A stretch of DNA of 64,000 bases from Fontibacillus phaseoli. GTDB lineage: Bacteria > Bacillota > Bacilli > Paenibacillales > Paenibacillaceae. The notes under the pieces are model-generated. The model saw only the letters and a program-made list of their open reading frames with translations. It ran no database searches and was not told the DNA's origin. The stretch covers positions 1 through 64,000 of the forward strand of contig NZ_QPJW01000005.1 of NCBI RefSeq assembly GCF_003337355.1. Direction: 5' to 3'. Both the position numbers and the translations under genes were made by a program. This document shows positions 1-8,541 of this stretch, one piece after another (the first letter of the stretch is position 1; each line of letters begins with the position of its first letter).

Positions 1-299
1 CTACGCATCGTCGCCTTGGTGAGCCGTTACCCCACCAACTAGCTAATGCGCCGCAGGCCCATCCGTAAGTGACAGATTGCTCCGTCTTTCATTATTTCTC
101 CATGCGAAGAAATAAATTATCCGGTATTAGCTACCGTTTCCGGTAGTTATCCCAGTCTTACGGGCAGGTTACCTACGTGTTACTCACCCGTCCGCCGCTA
201 ACTATCCGGAGAGCAAGCTCTCCATCAAGTCCGCTCGACTTGCATGTATTAGGCACGCCGCCAGCGTTCGTCCTGAGCCAGGATCAAACTCTCCAATAA
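1..299 (-). rRNA. 16S ribosomal RNA, 5' portion (partial)
   Basis: The complement of the universal 27F site (AGAGTTTGATCCTGGCTCAG) lies at 273-292, which puts the mature 5' end near 299. Reading leftward gives the conserved start of 16S (GACGAACGCTGGCGGCGTGC) followed by variable region V1 with the short GAGAGCTTGCTCTCC hairpin common in Paenibacillus-like taxa. The gene leaves the window at base 1, so only about the first 300 nt of roughly 1550 are present. Identity is certain; the exact 5' end is placed by homology to E. coli numbering. Confidence 0.98.
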
Positions 300-379
300 A
301 GTGAAACCTATTGAAAGCTGATAGCTCATTTTGAATCTGACGATTATAATAATCGTTTAAATTATGACGTGTTCCATTT

Positions 380-397
380 GTTCAGTTTTCAAAGAAC
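380..397 (-). promoter_or_regulatory. rrn leader boxA-like antitermination element
   Basis: On the minus strand the leader reads GTTCTTTGAAAACTGAAC about 80 nt upstream of the 16S 5' end. The CTTTGAAAACT core is the typical boxA-like segment of Bacillales rRNA leaders, where Nus factors assemble. The function is from family knowledge; only the motif is seen. Confidence 0.6.
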
Positions 398-456
398 TTG
401 CTTGCTTCTATTCGACTAGAACCTACACGATGTCAATTTTTGTCGAACAGTTATTC

Positions 457-485
457 ATTATAGCAAGGATTCAACTCGGTGTCAA
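457..485 (-). promoter_or_regulatory. rrn promoter, perfect sigma-A consensus
   Basis: On the minus strand a perfect TTGACA (480-485) is separated by exactly 17 bp from a perfect TATAAT (457-462), about 160 bp upstream of the 16S 5' end. A second TTGACA at 431-436 has only a weak -10 (GAATAG, 408-413), so a tandem second promoter is possible but much less certain. Confidence 0.9.
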
Positions 486-593
486 CTTCTTTTTTATGGC
501 GCAAGCGATTTAGCAAGCAAACCGTTCGAAGCGACAAGAAATAATTTACCACGCCCAGCCATCAATTGCAATAAGTATATTTTTCTAAATAAA

Positions 594-646
594 AAAGAAC
601 TGATCTTCACGCCGGAGTTCATTCCCCGCCATGAGATCAGTTCTTT
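594..646 (-). terminator. Rho-independent terminator after the lipoprotein pair
   Basis: Thirteen-base perfect arms (594-606 and 634-646) flank a 27-nt loop. On the minus strand the second arm runs into a T-rich tract. It closes the two-gene lipoprotein operon and insulates it from the rrn promoter downstream. Confidence 0.9.
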
Positions 647-661
647 GTACCGTGAATAACC

Positions 662-2140
662 TTACTTAGAAGATTCAATCACGATAACGGAACTATCAGA
701 ACTTGAGCCCGTTCCAGCTGCTCCTTCACCGCTCGCCGTATCCTCTTTGCCTTTATTGGCCTCTTTATCCTTGATGGCCTTATCGAGCGCGGCCTGGCCT
801 TCCTGTTCGATCGTCAGCAATGCTTCATCAATGGATTTCTTCTTATCCAAGACAAGTGCGAGTTCGCGATCCATAATCGTCTGATACTGCGAATAGAATT
901 CCATAGGGATTTTATCCATCCGCGAAGACATATCCGGCGTAGTTTTCGGTTTCAGCTTATAGAAGACTTCCAGATTGTGCCCGTCGTACTCCGTACTGTA
1001 GCCCATCCGGGACAATAACCCGTTGTTCATCGTTCTGGATTTGATCTTTGCATAATCATCCCCGTTAATGAACTTAATGAAATCCCAGGCAGCGTCCGCA
1101 TTCGGGGATCCCGCTCTGATTCCGAAAACTTCATTGAAGTACACATTCCGCGTCGTTTGAGGATCCGCCGGATCAACCGGTCCCGTAACCATTCCAAGTT
1201 CAAACGGCTTGTAATCTTTGAGCGAATTTTTAACGTCTTTTAAATTTTGCAGCAGGTACGGATGACCCGTCGTGATTGCAACCCGGCCCATCAGGAACAA
1301 TTGGCTCTGGTAATACTCCTCCATCGTTCCGCCCGTGAATCTGCCGTCCTGCTGACTATTCACGGTTTTTGATTCCATAGCATCAAGCGCGAGCTTATAA
1401 ACTTTTTTCCAGGAATCCGTATTGACCGTAACTTTTTGCGTATCCGGATTGACAGCGGTCAACCCTTCCGCAGAAGCAATCTCCTGGGCCAACATACTAA
1501 ATGACACTCCATAATCTGTGCCATAGCCGTAAACTCTGGTTTTCTCATCTCCATCGCTTGGGAATCGGCGGGAAAGATCAAGAATATCCTGCCAGGTCAT
1601 TCCGTCATGAGGCGGCTCGATCCCGTGCTTTTTAAACAAGTCCGCATTATAGAAAACAGCGGAGCCGTTAAAAGTTGGACTTAATCCATATAGCTTTCCT
1701 GCCCCTTTTTCTTTAAGCAATTCAATAAGAGCAGGGTAAATTGTATCGATATTATATTTGTCCCGCTCGATTAACGAATCCAGTTCCACCAGTTTTCCTT
1801 CGCTAGCCATCTTATCGTAATTATCCGTATCCAGCATCACGATGTCCGGTTGTTCCTTGTCAATAAAATCTCTTAACGCCTTATTATAGTCGACGACCTG
1901 CCCATTATTACCGGAGTATATGGATTGGGTACTGACGACTTCAATATCGACATTCGGATATTTCATGGCAAACAAATCACCGTATTGTTGAAAAAAGTAA
2001 CTCTCATCATAAAACATCACTTTCAGGCTTCGCTGGGTTTCGGTTTCTTTCGCTGGACTACTATTGCAACCGGTAATCAACACCAGCAGGCTGGCCATCG
2101 CGGCTAGCGTTAACTTGTGCAGCTTTTTACTTTTTAACAT
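662..2140 (-). CDS. Extracellular solute-binding lipoprotein, copy 1 (orphan ABC type)
   Basis: A 492-residue protein with a lipoprotein signal peptide (LITGC, lipidated Cys25), so it should be anchored on the outer face of the membrane. The body has the look of family 1 extracellular solute-binding proteins: YGDLFAMKYPNVDIEVV near the N-terminus, PDIVMLD, GKLYGLSP, and a WDFIKFINGDDYAKI segment late in the fold. The ligand cannot be read from sequence. No ABC permease or ATPase is nearby. The C-terminal 30 residues are a low-complexity Gly/Ser/Glu tail. It lies 41 nt downstream of a clear paralogue (2182-3645), with SD GGAGG 5 nt before the ATG, and probably shares its transcript. Confidence 0.82.
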   Translation of the reverse strand: MLKSKKLHKLTLAAMASLLVLITGCNSSPAKETETQRSLKVMFYDESYFFQQYGDLFAMKYPNVDIEVVSTQSIYSGNNGQVVDYNKALRDFIDKEQPDIVMLDTDNYDKMASEGKLVELDSLIERDKYNIDTIYPALIELLKEKGAGKLYGLSPTFNGSAVFYNADLFKKHGIEPPHDGMTWQDILDLSRRFPSDGDEKTRVYGYGTDYGVSFSMLAQEIASAEGLTAVNPDTQKVTVNTDSWKKVYKLALDAMESKTVNSQQDGRFTGGTMEEYYQSQLFLMGRVAITTGHPYLLQNLKDVKNSLKDYKPFELGMVTGPVDPADPQTTRNVYFNEVFGIRAGSPNADAAWDFIKFINGDDYAKIKSRTMNNGLLSRMGYSTEYDGHNLEVFYKLKPKTTPDMSSRMDKIPMEFYSQYQTIMDRELALVLDKKKSIDEALLTIEQEGQAALDKAIKDKEANKGKEDTASGEGAAGTGSSSDSSVIVIESSK

Positions 2141-2181
2141 AGGCTCCTCCAGATCATGAAAAATTGTTCTCCCACCACATT

Positions 2182-3645
2182 TTATTCCGCTGAATCGGAT
2201 TCAACGGTAACGCTAGTTTCGGCCGCGGCTCCACCCCCTGCGCTCTCATTACCCGAAGCATCGGATTTTTTCTTGTTCGCCTGCTCCTTCACCGCTATAT
2301 CCAGCTGAGCCTGACCTTCCTGCTCGATCGTGCGCAGCGCTTCGTCTATCGATTTGCTCTTTTTCTGAACGAGATCCATTTCTCTGGAAACAATCGGTTG
2401 ATACTTTTGGTAAAATTCCCCCGGAATCTTGTCCATGTTCTGGTTACTGTTATCGAACATCGGCTTCAGCTTGTAGAACGGTTCCAGACTGATTCCATCA
2501 TATTCCTTGGTCGCTCCCATTCGCGACAACACCCCGTCATTCATCGTTCGGGACTTGATTTTGGCATACTCGTCACCGTTAACGAATTTGATGAATTCCC
2601 AGGCTGCATCCACATTTGGGGAGTTCGCGCGGATACTCAATATTCTTCCGAAATAAATATCGCGCGTTTGATCCGGCGTTGCCGGATCTACCGGCCCTGC
2701 GACAATGCCTAGCTGGAACGGTTTATAATCTTTGATTGCGCTCTTGGCCTGCTTAAAATTCTGTAGGAAATAAGAGCCGTCCATCGTCATGGCCATACGG
2801 CCCATCAGAAACGGTTGGCTTTGATAATATTCTTCCATCGACCCGCCTTGAAAGCCGCCGTCTTTCGGACTGTAGATAGCGTTGGATTCCAGCGCATCGA
2901 ATGCGGTCTTATAAGCTTGTTTCCAGGAATCCGTGTTTAGCGTAACTTTCATCGTATTCGGGTTTATCGCCTGCAATCCTTGTGTTGAAGCGATTCTGGA
3001 AGCCAGGTTTTCAAGCGTCATGCCCCCGTATTGCTCCCCGAATCCGTAAATCCGTGTTTTCTCGTCCCCCTCCACCGGGAACCTACGGGCCGTATCGATC
3101 AATTCCTGCCAGGTCATCCCGTCATGCGGAACTTCCACTCCATACTTGGCAAATAAATCGGCATTATAGTAAATGGCGTTTCCATAAAAGGATGGAGCGA
3201 GCCCGTACAGCTTTCCGCCGGCTCTTTCCTTCAAGAGATCGATCAGGCCGGGAAAAATCGTACTTGTGTCGTACTTGTCCCTGTCAATCAGGGTATCGAG
3301 TTCCATAAGCTGACCTTCCGAAGCGAACGAGTCGTAGTTATCCGTATCCAGCATAATGATATCCGGCTGTTCCTTCTCCACAAAATCCTTATAGGCCTTC
3401 TTGTAATCTTGTTGCTCCCCGTTATATAAGTTTTGCGTGCTTACAACTTCGATATCGATGTTCGGATACTTCATGGTAAAGAGATCACCGTAGGTCATAT
3501 AAAAATACCCTTCGTCCCCGAACATGATTTTGAGACTTTGCTGCTCCTTTTGCGACTCCTTGGCCGGCCCTCCGCTACAACCAGCGATCAGCAGTAAGCT
3601 GCTGACGACCAGGAGCGACGACTTATGTAACCATTTGAACTTCAT
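2182..3645 (-). CDS. Extracellular solute-binding lipoprotein, copy 2 (orphan ABC type)
   Basis: A 487-residue paralogue of the downstream gene at 662-2140, alignable end to end (for example YGDLFTMKYPNIDIEVV, WEFIKFVNGDEYAKI, and AKIKSRTMN in both). The lipobox is LIAGC with Cys23. The start is ATG with SD GGGGG. The pair is a tandem duplication forming a two-gene operon with no transport partner genes, so it either borrows a permease encoded elsewhere or acts as a sensor or binding protein. The substrate is unknown; sugars are the usual ligand of the family. Confidence 0.82.
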   Translation of the reverse strand: MKFKWLHKSSLLVVSSLLLIAGCSGGPAKESQKEQQSLKIMFGDEGYFYMTYGDLFTMKYPNIDIEVVSTQNLYNGEQQDYKKAYKDFVEKEQPDIIMLDTDNYDSFASEGQLMELDTLIDRDKYDTSTIFPGLIDLLKERAGGKLYGLAPSFYGNAIYYNADLFAKYGVEVPHDGMTWQELIDTARRFPVEGDEKTRIYGFGEQYGGMTLENLASRIASTQGLQAINPNTMKVTLNTDSWKQAYKTAFDALESNAIYSPKDGGFQGGSMEEYYQSQPFLMGRMAMTMDGSYFLQNFKQAKSAIKDYKPFQLGIVAGPVDPATPDQTRDIYFGRILSIRANSPNVDAAWEFIKFVNGDEYAKIKSRTMNDGVLSRMGATKEYDGISLEPFYKLKPMFDNSNQNMDKIPGEFYQKYQPIVSREMDLVQKKSKSIDEALRTIEQEGQAQLDIAVKEQANKKKSDASGNESAGGGAAAETSVTVESDSAE

Positions 3646-3695
3646 TTTTACCCCCTATATTAAACTTTTTAATATGGCTTCCTAGTGGTATAACG

Positions 3696-3720
3696 TATGT
3701 AAGAGATGGAAAGTTACATA
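3696..3720. promoter_or_regulatory. Inverted repeat upstream of the lipoprotein operon
   Basis: TATGTAA (3696-3702) and TTACATA (3714-3720) are perfect 7-bp arms separated by 11 bp, 51 bp upstream of the start at 3645. The size and position suit a regulator operator, but no regulator is identified and no convincing -35/-10 pair is visible beside it. Confidence 0.3.
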
Positions 3721-3782
3721 ATTTTGTTATTGATTTCCACCTTTGGTTTCATAAGAAAATAAGCAAGTGATTGCTAATATGG

Positions 3783-3825
3783 AAAAAAGCCTCTCCGGAC
3801 CCCTTTTAGATCCGAAAAGGCTTTT
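3783..3825 (-). terminator. Terminator of the MurNAc operon
   Basis: On the minus strand AAAAGCCTTTTCGGATC pairs, with a few wobbles, with GGTCCGGAGAGGCTTTT and then runs into a T tract. It lies 37 nt after the murR stop. Confidence 0.85.
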
Positions 3826-3861
3826 CATTTTGACGAAGCATATCTCGCTTGCGGGACATTC

Positions 3862-4728
3862 TCAATCGTTTATTTCTTTATTCTTCAACTCATTAATCGC
3901 ATCGCGGGTCTTTTGAATTTTATCGATCGAAAATTCGATGTTAATTGAAGCATAAACATAGAACAACACATCAATAATGAAAAATTGGCTGTGTTTCGAT
4001 CCGGTCGCCGCGCTTCTGACCTTGGCCTCCGGAGCCAACGAAGTATACAGATTGAAATCGCTGAGTTCCGATAGTTCGCTCCTCCCGAATCCGGTGAAGC
4101 TGATCGTCACGAGTTCGTTCTTTTTGGCAAACTTCATTAACTGCAGCACTTCCTTGGTAGCGGCACTGTAAGATATGCCTATAAAAGCACTCCCTTGGGG
4201 TGCATTGGCCATGCTCATGGTCAAGACATGCATGTCCGAAAAAGCATAAGCATTCTTGCCCAGGCGCAGCCACTTCTGCGCTATATCTTCCGCCACCAGG
4301 GCGGAAGCCCCTACGCCATAAGCGAAAATCGCCGGGGCGTCGTGGAGGCTGCGCGCCACCTTCTCGATCACGCCGATATCAAGCAAACCCACCGTATCCC
4401 TTAGCGATTGCACCGCATTAGATAAAATCTTGTCGACCAGATCGGCGGTGTTCTCGTTTTTGTTCAAATCGTAATACCCTGTCTTTTGGTCCTTGGCCAA
4501 ATCCGCCGATAGAGCCACTTTCAGTTCCGGAAAACCTTTTAAACCCATGGAACGGCAAAAGCGGACAACCGAAGCGCTACTGGAAAGAGAACGGGTAGCC
4601 ATTTCCTGCACGGACATAAATACGACCTCATCCGGAACGGCAAGCACAAATCGCGCTACCTTTTGCTCGGATTGCGTTAATTTCGGCATCACATTCTCGA
4701 TTCGTGATAATATTTGACCAACACCCAC
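3862..4728 (-). CDS. murR: MurR/RpiR-family transcriptional regulator of MurNAc use
   Basis: A 288-residue RpiR-type regulator: an N-terminal helix-turn-helix of about 75 residues (SEQKVARFVL, then SSSASVVRFCRSMGLKGFPE) and a C-terminal SIS sugar-phosphate-binding domain around residues 120-260. The start is GTG, with SD GGAGG 7 nt upstream. It is the last gene of the murQ-murP-mupG-murR operon and most likely senses MurNAc-6-phosphate and controls that operon. The gene symbol rests on context; the domain assignment is firm. Confidence 0.85.
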   Translation of the reverse strand: MGVGQILSRIENVMPKLTQSEQKVARFVLAVPDEVVFMSVQEMATRSLSSSASVVRFCRSMGLKGFPELKVALSADLAKDQKTGYYDLNKNENTADLVDKILSNAVQSLRDTVGLLDIGVIEKVARSLHDAPAIFAYGVGASALVAEDIAQKWLRLGKNAYAFSDMHVLTMSMANAPQGSAFIGISYSAATKEVLQLMKFAKKNELVTISFTGFGRSELSELSDFNLYTSLAPEAKVRSAATGSKHSQFFIIDVLFYVYASINIEFSIDKIQKTRDAINELKNKEIND

Positions 4729-4774
4729 GTTAACGCCTCCAAATCAATCTCTGAACCTACTCAATACTACTATA

Positions 4775-5824
4775 TTATGCCTGATGATGTTCCCTGGCAA
4801 GAAAACGAAAAGGGTGGCCGCTCTTTTGCAAAAACGGCAGCAGCGGAAAATCTTCCTCGGTTACATAACCGATCACGTTCACCCGTTCATCACGCGGAAG
4901 AGGATTCAGAACAATCTGGAATTCGCCTTTGTAACGCTTGTATTTGTCATTATCCAGAGTCAAAGCACCGAGGGGCCGCTCTACACAGTGGGCGGGCTCG
5001 ATCTCTCCTTTGAAATGTCTTCGCGCATCCTCCGAGCGGATCACATCCCGTGCGATATCCGGCCGGTTATGATGGATTTCATCCCAGACATGGGACGGCC
5101 GTTGATCGCGGACACCGAGCAGCACAACTCCTTCATTCCATGAAATAAACTGCTGCATCGTCCAATCGCTGACCGACAAATCTCCGATTACCACCAGATC
5201 CACGTCACCCTGGTATTGCAGTTCCAGGTAATTGGCAAAAGGCGATTGATGGCGATGTTGTTCCAAGGTAGGCAATCCCTCATACAAAGGCCCTCTTAGG
5301 CTTCCGTCGCCCGGAATAAAGGCACCTACTTTTAGTCCCTGAGACCTCAACCACTCATTCTGGGCTTTGAACGTGTTCCATTCAAGTCCTGTCTCCGGTC
5401 GGGGGTAGTAATTATGCCAGGCTTCCAGAGCCGAAAAGTCGGCGCCCAGCCTTTTCAGATCATCCAGAAAGAATTGATCGATCGTGCTTGCATTGAGAGA
5501 AACCTGCCAATCACGGGTAAGTTCCGCGACCTCCGCATTTTCCATCCCATTATCGATTCTCAGCCCCGTAACGCCGCATTGCTTCAATTGGACAAGTGAG
5601 AAGTTCTCAAACGTTCGCGGAGAAACATCGACCATCAGCATCATATGATGCTCAGCCGCAAACCCGCCGATCTCTTTCAATGGTTCAAGTAAATTGTCGG
5701 GGTCTTCCTCCGGAATCTGTAAGGAAGTAAAAATCGTATCGAAACCATGCTGGCGCATTAGCGTCAAATAAGCCAAAGACTCCTCGATGCTTTGTTCCGT
5801 CAACGAGACAAGTACGCCGCCCAT
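4775..5824 (-). CDS. mupG: MupG family 6-phospho-N-acetylmuramidase (DUF871)
   Basis: A DUF871 protein of 349 residues: a TIM-barrel-like N-terminal half (GGVLVSLTEQS, GFDTIFTSLQIPEED) and a smaller C-terminal beta domain. In Staphylococcus aureus MupG cleaves the disaccharide MurNAc-6-phosphate-GlcNAc in the cytoplasm after PTS uptake. Two in-frame ATGs lie six bases apart; the second (5824) has SD AAGGAG at 9 nt, while the first (5830) is only 3 nt from it, so the second is chosen. It sits between murP and murR as in S. aureus-like operons. Confidence 0.88.
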   Translation of the reverse strand: MGGVLVSLTEQSIEESLAYLTLMRQHGFDTIFTSLQIPEEDPDNLLEPLKEIGGFAAEHHMMLMVDVSPRTFENFSLVQLKQCGVTGLRIDNGMENAEVAELTRDWQVSLNASTIDQFFLDDLKRLGADFSALEAWHNYYPRPETGLEWNTFKAQNEWLRSQGLKVGAFIPGDGSLRGPLYEGLPTLEQHRHQSPFANYLELQYQGDVDLVVIGDLSVSDWTMQQFISWNEGVVLLGVRDQRPSHVWDEIHHNRPDIARDVIRSEDARRHFKGEIEPAHCVERPLGALTLDNDKYKRYKGEFQIVLNPLPRDERVNVIGYVTEEDFPLLPFLQKSGHPFRFLAREHHQA

Positions 5825-5875
5825 TCTCATCCACTCCTTTTAACTCATTCTAATTTTTGTAGTTGTCCGGTTTCA

Positions 5876-7336
5876 TTAAGCAACTTCTTTAGGCAGTCTG
5901 GCTTCCTTCGGCACGCCGAACAGATAGGTGCATAGAAAGCCGAAAAAGTAGGCGGTGAGCAGTCCGAGAAGATAAATCCACCATTTGCCGTCCGCGATCA
6001 GCAGGAGCATCTCCAGGCCGGTCGCACCGATAGCAATCGCACCGACATTGCCGAAATACCCGATCACCGCACCGCCAAAGGCAGCACCCAGACAGGCCGT
6101 TACAAAAGGCTTACCGAGAGGAAGCGTAACCCCGTAGATCAGCGGCTCCCCGATGCCCATTACACCAACCGGTAAGGCGCCTTTGATAATGTTCGTAAGC
6201 GGTTTGTTCTTATAGCAGCGGACCCAAAGCGCGAGGGCCGCGCCAACTTGTCCGGCTCCCGCCATCGCCAGAATCGGAAGCAGAACAGTCACGCCCGTCT
6301 GGTTAATAAGCTCGATATGGATCGGCGTCATGATATGATGCAGTCCCAGCATAACCATGACCAGCCAAATCCCGCCAAGCACGAATCCGGCCAAGGCTCC
6401 ACCGACGGAGAGAATCCAGTTGACGGCGATCAACAGGTTGCTGGCGACAAAGCCTGCAAAAGGCATGATCAGGAAAATGGTCAACAACCCCGTAACCAAT
6501 ACGCTCAATAGCGAAGTCACAATCAGGTCAATAGAGTCCGGCATGATTTTATGCAGCTTTTTCTCAATAATAGACAATATCCATACGGCCAAAACGACAC
6601 CGATAATTCCGCCCTGTCCGGCGATGAGCGGCTCTCCGGTAAACAGGTTCATGATCGGAAGCTCGGGCTTCATCCCCGTAAGCAGCGTTGCGCCACCGAT
6701 CAATCCGCCCAGAGATGGGCTTGCCCCGAATTCTCTGGCCGAGTTGATCCCCACAAAAATCGCCATGTAGGAGAATACGCCGTTCTTGATGACGTTCAGG
6801 ATCAGATTGAATTGAAGCCAGCCGTCTCCGGCCAGGTAGCCGGCCGTAATAAAATTGGAGATTACGGCGGTAATTCCAGCCAACAGACCGGCCGCCACAA
6901 AGGCGGGTGCCAACGGAATAAAAATATGCGAAATTGATTTCAAGAAATTTTTAATCGGAGTATCATTGCGTTTTTTATATTTTTCCTTATTTTCGGCAGC
7001 TACTCTGGCTGCCTCTTTTTTGTTGTCGCCCAGGTCGTTGGCCGTGCCTTGGGGAGCTGCATTCATAGGAATGGGCTCGCCCATCTCAACTCCGCTGATC
7101 TCCGCGATTTCCTTGGCGACCTTGCCTACCAGCCCGGGGCCGACAATCACTTGAAGAGTGGATTCAACGATCACTCCAAGGACGCCCGGCACCTTCTTCA
7201 ACTTTTCGATATTGGCCGTCTCTTCGTCGCGCAGCGTGAGACGGACGCGCGTCATACAATGGGTAACCAGCTCTACGTTTTGGATGCCGCCGATGGTATC
7301 CAGAATTTCTAAGGCCAACTCTTTTTCTTTTGCCAT
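5876..7336 (-). CDS. murP: PTS transporter IIBC for MurNAc (or MurNAc-GlcNAc)
   Basis: A two-domain PTS permease of 486 residues. The N-terminal IIB domain (about 1-85) has the phosphorylatable Cys in THCMTRVRL. The rest is a glucose/sucrose-class IIC membrane domain with about ten hydrophobic segments and the GIGEPLIYGVTLP signature. There is no IIA domain, so a general IIA must supply phosphate. ATGs are at 7342 and 7336; SD AAGGGG is 2 nt from the first and 8 nt from the second, so 7336 is preferred. It follows murQ almost without a gap. Substrate specificity is inferred from murQ and mupG next door. Confidence 0.9.
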   Translation of the reverse strand: MAKEKELALEILDTIGGIQNVELVTHCMTRVRLTLRDEETANIEKLKKVPGVLGVIVESTLQVIVGPGLVGKVAKEIAEISGVEMGEPIPMNAAPQGTANDLGDNKKEAARVAAENKEKYKKRNDTPIKNFLKSISHIFIPLAPAFVAAGLLAGITAVISNFITAGYLAGDGWLQFNLILNVIKNGVFSYMAIFVGINSAREFGASPSLGGLIGGATLLTGMKPELPIMNLFTGEPLIAGQGGIIGVVLAVWILSIIEKKLHKIMPDSIDLIVTSLLSVLVTGLLTIFLIMPFAGFVASNLLIAVNWILSVGGALAGFVLGGIWLVMVMLGLHHIMTPIHIELINQTGVTVLLPILAMAGAGQVGAALALWVRCYKNKPLTNIIKGALPVGVMGIGEPLIYGVTLPLGKPFVTACLGAAFGGAVIGYFGNVGAIAIGATGLEMLLLIADGKWWIYLLGLLTAYFFGFLCTYLFGVPKEARLPKEVA

Positions 7337-7338
7337 GG

Positions 7339-8241
7339 TCATATCCCCTTTTCTGTTTGTATGGCCCGTCGTATGAATCCTTCCGACTCCGCCAGCTTCA
7401 GCTGTGCTTCCTCATATTCCAGGCCTGTAAGCAACATAACTACTGCCTGTTTCACTTGATGGTGGCTTCTTTCGTAGTAATCGGAAGCGGTTTCAAGATC
7501 GCATCCCGTAATCTCCCGGATCATGGATTTGGCTCTGATCACCAGCTTCTCGTTCGTCGGCTGAACGTCCACCATCAGATTGCTGTAAACTTTCCCGATC
7601 CCGATCATGGCCGCCGTTGAAATCATATTGAGCACCATTTTCTGAGCCGTTCCGGCTTTCAGACGCGTCGACCCTGTCAATACCTCGGGACCGGTAATAA
7701 TTTCAATCGGATACTTGGCATATTTGCTGATCTCGGCGTCTTTGTTGCAAGACAGACTGGCCGTTGAAGCTCCGACCCGGGCGGCATATTGAAGCCCGCC
7801 AATGACGTAAGGCGTGCGTCCGCTGGCCGCGATTCCCAGGACCGTATCCTTAGCGCTTAGATTCAGTTTTTTCAAATCAGCCTCGCCTTGTTCGAGCGAA
7901 TCCTCCGCACCTTCCACCGCTAACCGGATAGCCGTTTCGCCGCCTGCGATAACGCCTTGAACCATGTTCGGATCCGTACCGAACGTAGGAACGCATTCGA
8001 CGGCATCCATAATTCCCATCCGACCGCTCGTACCGGCCCCTGTATAAATAAGTCGTCCTCCCCGTTTGAAACTTTCGATGACGCATCGGGTCACCTTTTC
8101 GATATCCTGCAATTGCTCCCTAATCGCCAAAGATACCTTGGCATCTTCCTCCTGCATCAACTCCAGGACCGATATCGTTGACAGTTGATCCAAATCCAGC
8201 GTACGGTCATTTCTTGTTTCCGTAATCAAGTTATCCAGCAA
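7339..8241 (-). CDS. murQ: N-acetylmuramic acid 6-phosphate etherase MurQ
   Basis: A 300-residue SIS-domain enzyme that removes the lactyl ether of MurNAc-6-phosphate to give GlcNAc-6-phosphate. The phosphosugar loop YTGAGTSGRMG and both acidic residues expected in the site, in DAVECVP (Glu82) and EGAEDS (Glu113), are present. The length is normal for the family. The start is TTG with SD GGGAGG 7 nt upstream. It is the first gene of the operon, followed directly by murP. Confidence 0.95.
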   Translation of the reverse strand: MLDNLITETRNDRTLDLDQLSTISVLELMQEEDAKVSLAIREQLQDIEKVTRCVIESFKRGGRLIYTGAGTSGRMGIMDAVECVPTFGTDPNMVQGVIAGGETAIRLAVEGAEDSLEQGEADLKKLNLSAKDTVLGIAASGRTPYVIGGLQYAARVGASTASLSCNKDAEISKYAKYPIEIITGPEVLTGSTRLKAGTAQKMVLNMISTAAMIGIGKVYSNLMVDVQPTNEKLVIRAKSMIREITGCDLETASDYYERSHHQVKQAVVMLLTGLEYEEAQLKLAESEGFIRRAIQTEKGI

Positions 8242-8272
8242 CTATATCCCTCCCTTATCTCTATCTGCCCAC

Positions 8273-8331
8273 AGTGTACACCATCAGAAATAAAATTACA
8301 ATAATATTTTGTTTTTATGTAATAATGTTTC
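8273..8331 (-). promoter_or_regulatory. murQ operon promoter with overlapping inverted repeat
   Basis: On the minus strand TTGTAA (8296-8301) and TACACT (8273-8278) are 17 bp apart, upstream of murQ. An imperfect inverted repeat, GAAATAAAATTAC (8287-8299) against GTAATAATGTTTC (8319-8331), matches at 10 of 13 positions and covers the -35 element. This is a plausible MurR operator, by position only. Confidence 0.45.
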
Positions 8332-8357
8332 AAAAGATGATAGGTTTATTTCATCAC

Positions 8358-8402
8358 AAAAAAAGTCCCCAAACCGGATCATTTCCGGTTTGAAGACTTT
8401 TT
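8358..8402 (-). terminator. Terminator after the radical SAM/peptide pair
   Basis: On the minus strand AAACCGGA and TCCGGTTT pair around a short loop, with an outer AGTC/GACT extension, followed by seven T residues. It sits 13 nt after the stop of the 27-residue peptide gene and marks that gene as the end of a transcript. Confidence 0.9.
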
Positions 8403-8414
8403 AGTCGAGATAAC

Positions 8415-8498
8415 TTAGCTCAAATTTCCTGGAACCGACTTGGAGACGCGGCCCGTTTTAACCAGAGCAGCTTGTGCTGCGGAACGGATTACTTTCAC
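8415..8498 (-). CDS. 27-residue peptide, candidate substrate of the adjacent radical SAM enzyme
   Basis: A short ORF between the radical SAM gene and a strong terminator. It starts GTG with a near-ideal SD (AAGGAGG, 9 nt spacing); an ATG 5 nt upstream is out of frame and meets a stop after two codons. The product begins MKVIRSAAQAAL, contains KTGRVSKS, and ends VPGNLS. It has no Cys, Trp or Tyr, which rules out the Cys-rich thioether precursor types but not C-C, C-N or epimerisation chemistry. The gap to the maturase stop is 43 nt. Being a RiPP precursor is inference; translation of the ORF is well supported. Confidence 0.6.
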   Translation of the reverse strand: MKVIRSAAQAALVKTGRVSKSVPGNLS

Positions 8499-8541
8499 TT
8501 CATATCACCTCCTTAATAAATGGCGTATCAGTCGTTGAGTT

